This document shows, piece by piece, positions 60,711-64,000 of a stretch of DNA of 64,000 nucleotides. The stretch is from the NCBI GenBank assembly GCA_026119855.1, contig JAOWBW010000269.1, positions 806,001 to 870,000 on the forward strand, read 5' to 3'. This DNA is from Campanula takesimana. Taxonomy: Eukaryota; Streptophyta; Magnoliopsida; Asterales; Campanulaceae. Numbering within the stretch: the stretch's first letter is position 1; the number at the start of each line of letters is the position of its first letter. The translations under genes and the position numbers were made by a program. Under the pieces are notes generated by a model, which ran no database searches, had not been told where the DNA came from, and saw nothing but the letters and a program-made list of their open reading frames with translations.

Positions 60711-60767
60711 CTACTATTGGTCTAATCTCCTTCCGAGGAATATGTAGGCAGCTTTTTAGCACAACCA
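60711..60767 (+). other. Tat pseudoknot motif, copy i (Tat-C, before 3' LTR)
   Basis: The most diverged copy. CTAC (60,711-60,714) with GTAG (60,744-60,747), and TGGT (60,718-60,721) with ACCA (60,764-60,767), replacing GACC/GGTC by a different complementary pair. Hairpins TCCT/AGGA (about 60,728-60,739) and GCT/AGC (60,751-60,760) are kept. Confidence 0.5.
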
Positions 60768-60797
60768 TACCCCTAGTTCAAAATGGCATCTTTTCTA

Positions 60798-60841
60798 TCG
60801 ACGACGTTACTTCATCAATAAGTATCGTCGTCGAGGGGCTC
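60798..60841 (+). other. Hairpin and polypurine tract of Tat-C
   Basis: A perfect 9-bp stem TCGACGACG (60,798-60,806) / CGTCGTCGA (60,826-60,834) overlaps the start of the polypurine tract TCGAGGGGCTC (60,831-60,841), which directly precedes the LTR. Confidence 0.7.
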
Positions 60842-61770
60842 TGTAGACACCCCATTTTAGAAATTCATTCATAATCACACTACTTTTGTGTCTCGCCTTT
60901 GATTTGGGTCGAAACTCGTTAAGTTGGACATGTTTCGTTAAGTTTCTGACTGACTCCGTTAGCCAGGGGCCTAAATGAACATTAAAACTGCTGCAGAGGG
61001 CAAAAATGTGATTCCAACACATGGATGTCTCGTACGAGACATTGATGTCTCGTACGAGGTATCCCCCCTTGACAGTCGGGTTTTGGTCAGTTTCCTTATT
61101 GACCTTGAACCCTTTTCTTGACAAACACTTAAGCAATCCGGGGAAAACCTAATGGACGATCCTAGAGTCCAAAAATACCTCTGTGGAAGTCAAGTTTTGG
61201 ATTCCCATCACAACTTACCTTCTTGTCTAAAACCCTAGGTCAAGAACTCTTATAAATAAAGAGATTCTTAAACCAAAAAGCGGCTAGAATCCTCATTCAC
61301 CCAAAACCACTCCAAATCTGATCAAATAGGTCCCCATAATCAGTCCCTCTTCCTCACCCACGAAATTCAAGCCTCCACAACACCATTCAAGCCAAGTTTA
61401 TTGGATCTTCAAGGCCTTTAGTCAAGGCCATCCATAGGATTCTCGAAGAACGCTTAGGTAAAACTCTTTGCTTTCTTTCTTCTCATCCCCTTCTTTGTCT
61501 TTGAAGTAGTGTGATTCCATTAAAGGATCAGTGAGCCTCTCCAATCCATGGAGATGGTCTCGAAGTACATGATCCGACATCCCAAATAAATAAGAAATTA
61601 TTTATTTGTTCGTTTTCCTTTTGCGTATGTTTTGCATAATTTTGAAACAATGATGATGATTTCTTAGCAAGACCAATCCTAGATTGGGTGAATTGGGTGC
61701 TCCTTGACCTTCCCAATTCATAACTTAACCCCTGAATCCAGATATCTCAGTCCGTGTTCCAACAACAACA
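60842..61770 (+). repeat. Tat-C 3' LTR
   Basis: Starts TGTAGACACCCC after the polypurine tract. TATA box TTATAAATAAAG at 61,249-61,260. The right end is uncertain: CAACAACA at about 61,770 is followed by TGGTGTCGACTC, which resembles a primer site, so the segment could also be the shared LTR of a second, truncated copy. The 5' LTR is outside the window. Confidence 0.65.
61025..61062. promoter_or_regulatory. Palindrome pair CTCGTACGAG, site 5 (Tat-C LTR)
   Basis: ATGTCTCGTACGAGACAT (61,025-61,042, perfect) and a one- to two-mismatch copy at 61,045-61,062, centres 20 bp apart, about 190-225 bp upstream of the LTR TATA box. Confidence 0.75.
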
Positions 61771-62165
61771 TGGTGTCGACTCTCAAATAAAAAAAAAGGT
61801 AAATCGAAGGAAGAAAACCGCCTCGAAAAACCCGCGCGCAAACAGTGTCTCAATCTTTTTAGAGACGACAATGACTGTCCTTGATACAAATATAAAATCT
61901 TAAAATATTATTATAAAATGATGTCTCTAAATATAGACCATTAGAGAAATGTTGTCCCAAAATAGGGACTATTAGAAAAATGCCGTCTCAAAAATGTTTA
62001 AACAAAGACTAAATATTGTTATCTCAAAAAAGAATCTCTAACAGACATTTTTTTTTAATCATGTGAGATGAGGAATCACACCTATCACAATAAAGTCTAT
62101 GAATGATTTGAAGAGCGTCTCGAAATTCAGACGCAAAAGTAAATTCGGTCATTTTTATTTTAGTA
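61771..62165. other. Repeat-like flank, uncertain
   Basis: Possible primer-site and leader remnant (61,771-61,850), then AT-rich sequence with recurring GTCTCTAAA / GAGACG phrases (61,850-62,140) that looks like a fragment of a DNA transposon. No ORF. Confidence 0.35.
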
Positions 62166-62176
62166 CGGAGGGAGTA
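62166..62176. repeat. Stowaway-type MITE terminus
   Basis: ACGGAGGGAGTA is the classic end (reverse complement TACTCCCTCCGT) with TA at the border. The partner end is not visible within 400 bp, so only one terminus can be supported. Confidence 0.4.
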
Positions 62177-62549
62177 TTATATTCTCTATTTGAACAATAT
62201 ATTTGCAACCAAATAATTCAAATATTTACTCTTGAAATCTAGATATCAACATTTTAGGAATGTGAAGCCAGAATATGCCTGCATCACTGAGATAATATAA
62301 CGAACTAAAGAAGTAATTTTGTATGTATATGTAATGGAGAAAATCTCCTTTTAATTAAAAAAAAACTAGTAAGGATAATAGTTACCGTTGTAGTAACGTA
62401 CAAATACAAGGGTCGAACCTATAACGGTTCGGATTGGAGATTAAAGCGAAGGTTTAACTCAAGAGGGTTAAAAGCAGTTCAGGGATTGGAATTCACAATT
62501 ACTGTCACTTTATGCTATTTTGATAACTAAAGAAATAATCTAGTTTTAG
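62177..62549. other. Unassigned AT-rich sequence
   Basis: About 370 bp with an A run at 62,359-62,367. No ORF, repeat or motif supported. Confidence 0.35.
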
Positions 62550-63138
62550 GCTTGATGCTGCCAAAAACGTACCGAATCAGCCTTTCGTCTAACGGTTCGG
62601 ATAAATCCAGTAAAGAGAACTCCTCGAACGGATCTATACCCATGAAACAATAAACAGTAAACTAGCCGGGGCTTCACCAGTGAAGGCCCTCCGGCGTGAG
62701 AGTAAGAAACTGTTTTGTATGTGATAAAACAAAGAGAATAATTGACTAGAATAAATCCAAGAATTTCATTCCCCGTAAATTGTATTGAGGGCCTGTTTAT
62801 ATAGTGTAGGTGAATTGAGTCCTGACTTGTCAAGTAAGCCAAGGAGCTTGTATTGAGGTATGACTCGTAAACTGGGGAGATAGAATCCTAATAAGGATGA
62901 TCGTTATCCCCGTCATCTTATAGAGGTAAAAGAGGTCTCCTTGTTTAGATAAGGATTCCCTGCATTTGAATATAACTTGGATTCTGATAGTTGATATGGT
63001 GATATATTAGGAATGTAACTGTATCCCTATTAAGTCGGCATATGTCGGCATACGACCTACACCTCGGCATATGTCTTAGCTGGGCTATGTCAGGACCATT
63101 GTCTTTGGTCTTGGGCCTGCATACGTCATGATCCAACA
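62550..63138 (-). repeat. LTR-like segment (possible solo or truncated LTR)
   Basis: On the minus strand it starts TGTTGGATCATGACG (from 63,138). It has a TATA box (ACACTATATAAACAGG, about 62,796-62,811) and a downstream CGCCGGAGGGCC...CCCCGGCTAG stretch (62,663-62,702) of the kind common in U5 of plant gypsy LTRs. It ends near TTTTTGGCAGCATC at about 62,555, which may be a primer site. No second copy is present to prove it. Confidence 0.4.
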
Positions 63139-63477
63139 ACCCGGTTCAGTACATGTCATTCAGTGGCCCCCGAGTTTCTATCTTGGTGCGTTGAGTAGGA
63201 ACTAAACCGTGTTGCTTTCATTAATTATAATCTTGCTGACATTGATTTGACCGGCAGCCGCCAAATCCTTATACCCTGACAAATCTTTGCTTCTCCCCAA
63301 AAGGTAATCATAACTCTACTTGGAAAGTGAAACTTCATTAATTGTATTCACATCATAAATAGTATCAGTAACCCCCTTCATATTACGGAATATATAAGGG
63401 CATTATCAGTTCACACCCCTTCATTCTTAATTCTACTATCTTCCCCTTTATCTTCAAAACTTTTCAAGAGATCAACG
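63139..63477 (+). promoter_or_regulatory. Upstream region and TATA box of the acidic ORF
   Basis: AATATATAAGGGC at 63,389-63,401, followed about 30 bp later by a CT-rich leader (63,420-63,470) leading to ATG 63,478. Typical plant polymerase II arrangement. Confidence 0.5.
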
Positions 63478-63844
63478 ATGGTGCCAAAAAAGATCTTATT
63501 CGGACGCCTTTCCTGAAGAGGTTGATTCCTTAGACTATGACAACGGAGAGCACCATCTACATAATGATCATGGCGCTAGCAGTGATTCCTCAGCTCTACC
63601 GGAGTCCACTTTTTCGGCGGATGAATCGCCATCAGATAGCAATGGAGAGTATGAATCTCCCGACCCCATGGAGACTGAAGAAGAAGATTCTTTAAGCGGC
63701 AGCGACGACGATGATGATGACTCTGGCGGGGACAATGAAGGAGAAGATGAGACTGAAGAAGATGCTGATGAAGATTTTTCAATGGATGAAACTGACTGGG
63801 GATATGATGGGGATTTTGAGTGGGAAGCTATGGACGTTGAATAG
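63478..63844 (+). pseudogene. Small, highly acidic ORF with frameshifted start
   Basis: I do not recognise this protein. ATG 63,478 (MVPKK) hits TGA after 12 codons. The +1 frame entered within the run of six A (63,484-63,489) is open to TAG 63,842-63,844, about 115 codons. It is strongly Asp/Glu/Ser-rich with a run of five to six Asp in the middle and an aromatic acidic end (DWGYDGDFEWEAMDVE). A one-base insertion in the A run explains the loss of frame. It could be a chaperone-like or activation-type acidic tail, or cargo of an unrecognised element. No homologue is claimed. Confidence 0.45.
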
Positions 63845-64000
63845 GATTGTTTTTAGATTTTCCTTGTAGTTTCAATTCTTTTTGTTTTTGTACAGGTCAG
63901 GCCCCCGACCTTACTTTGGGGGTCCTTTTGTTATGTTAATGGAACCATCCTTCCCCTTTAACCATTGTCTATCTAAGTTTTGTTTCACAATCTTGATGTA
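63845..64000. other. 3' flank of acidic ORF
   Basis: T-rich sequence with an inverted GGCCCCC / GGGGGTCC element (63,899-63,927: AGGCCCCCGACC and GGGGGTCCTT), which could form a terminator-like hairpin. No further gene before the edge. Confidence 0.35.

Larger units (their letters stand above)
39917..61770 (+). mobile_element. Tat-C: decayed Tat-lineage retrotransposon with two antisense cargo genes
   Basis: Plus-strand element, entered in the protease-RT linker at the Copia-1 insertion point. Its gag, protease and 5' LTR should lie left of the window. It is interrupted by Copia-D (45,132-54,512). Order: pol, paired hairpins, CTCGTACGAG palindrome pair, pseudoknot e, antisense ORF X, antisense ORF Y, repeat-rich 3' region, pseudoknot i, polypurine tract, 3' LTR at 60,842. 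The order from pol to ORF X is the same as in Tat-A. Confidence 0.85.

Noticed and set aside
12136..60767. Calling the pseudoknot motif an HDV-like ribozyme
   Set aside because: The order of helices is similar, but helix 1 is only about 5 bp, no cleavage-site G at a fixed 5' end and no catalytic C in the joining strand can be shown. Kept as a structural motif only.
62166..62176. Complete Stowaway MITE
   Set aside because: Only one terminal repeat is visible. No matching CTCCCTCCGT end was found upstream within the expected length.
1..64000. tRNA, rRNA or snRNA genes
   Set aside because: Sequences complementary to tRNA 3' ends were found only as primer binding sites of retrotransposons. No cloverleaf or rRNA-like stretch was seen by eye.

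Overview
This window is plant nuclear DNA, most likely from a eudicot (low confidence below that rank). It consists almost entirely of LTR retrotransposons nested in one another. I see no intact host gene, rRNA, tRNA or CRISPR array. The evidence is the Ty1/copia and Ty3/gypsy (Tat/Ogre lineage, with the extra archaeal-type RNase H) polyproteins, tRNA-Met and tRNA-Arg primer sites, TG...CA LTR ends, exact 5-bp target duplications, and plant-mobile-domain-type cargo genes.

Layout. (1) Tat-C, a decayed plus-strand Tat element, is the outer host. Its pol runs 39.9-44.3 kb, it resumes at 54.5 kb, and its 3' LTR starts at 60,842. (2) Copia-1, a SIRE-like minus-strand element, appears to sit in Tat-C: its 5' LTR is 38,639-39,916, gag is 36,273-38,574, pol is 4,130-7,776, and a long accessory ORF (3,453 down past position 1) runs out of the window. 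(3) Tat-A (7,777-36,272, minus, target duplication CTTTC) sits inside the gag of Copia-1. It has gag, protease, a 1168-codon RT/RNase H/aRNase H/integrase frame, an antisense cargo gene (ORF X) and 76-bp tandem repeats. (4) Tat-B (19,953-35,040, minus, target duplication GGGAT) sits inside the leader of Tat-A. It has no pol, only a 230-codon mini-gag and about 10 kb of diverse tandem repeats. The LTR pairs differ at about 5 sites (Tat-B) and roughly 25 sites (Tat-A), which fits the nesting order. (5) Copia-D (45,132-54,512, plus) interrupts Tat-C in an LTR-internal-LTR-partial-internal arrangement and keeps a 1291-codon gag-pol frame. A 1.3-kb stretch of Tat-C is duplicated on its two sides.

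Tat-C carries two cargo genes antisense to its genome: ORF X (single exon, own TATA box) and ORF Y (a MAIN/MAIL-type plant mobile domain gene with four exons and three clean GT-AG introns). Both are now broken.

The most interesting signals are non-coding. Ten copies of an RNA motif with crossing stems (pseudoknot topology) and compensatory base changes occur across the three Tat elements, always in the same orientation relative to the element. In the two pol-bearing elements the motif follows a pair of hairpins that begins about 30 nt after the pol stop codon, and the pol-less Tat-B keeps the same module. Each element family also carries its own CpG-containing palindrome, repeated at regular spacing upstream of its TATA box and reused at the cargo-gene promoters. 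The clearest case is Tat-C, with five sites of exactly two CTCGTACGAG palindromes 20 bp apart.

The right end (61.8-64 kb) holds repeat fragments, a Stowaway-like terminus, an LTR-like segment and a short acidic ORF with its own TATA box.
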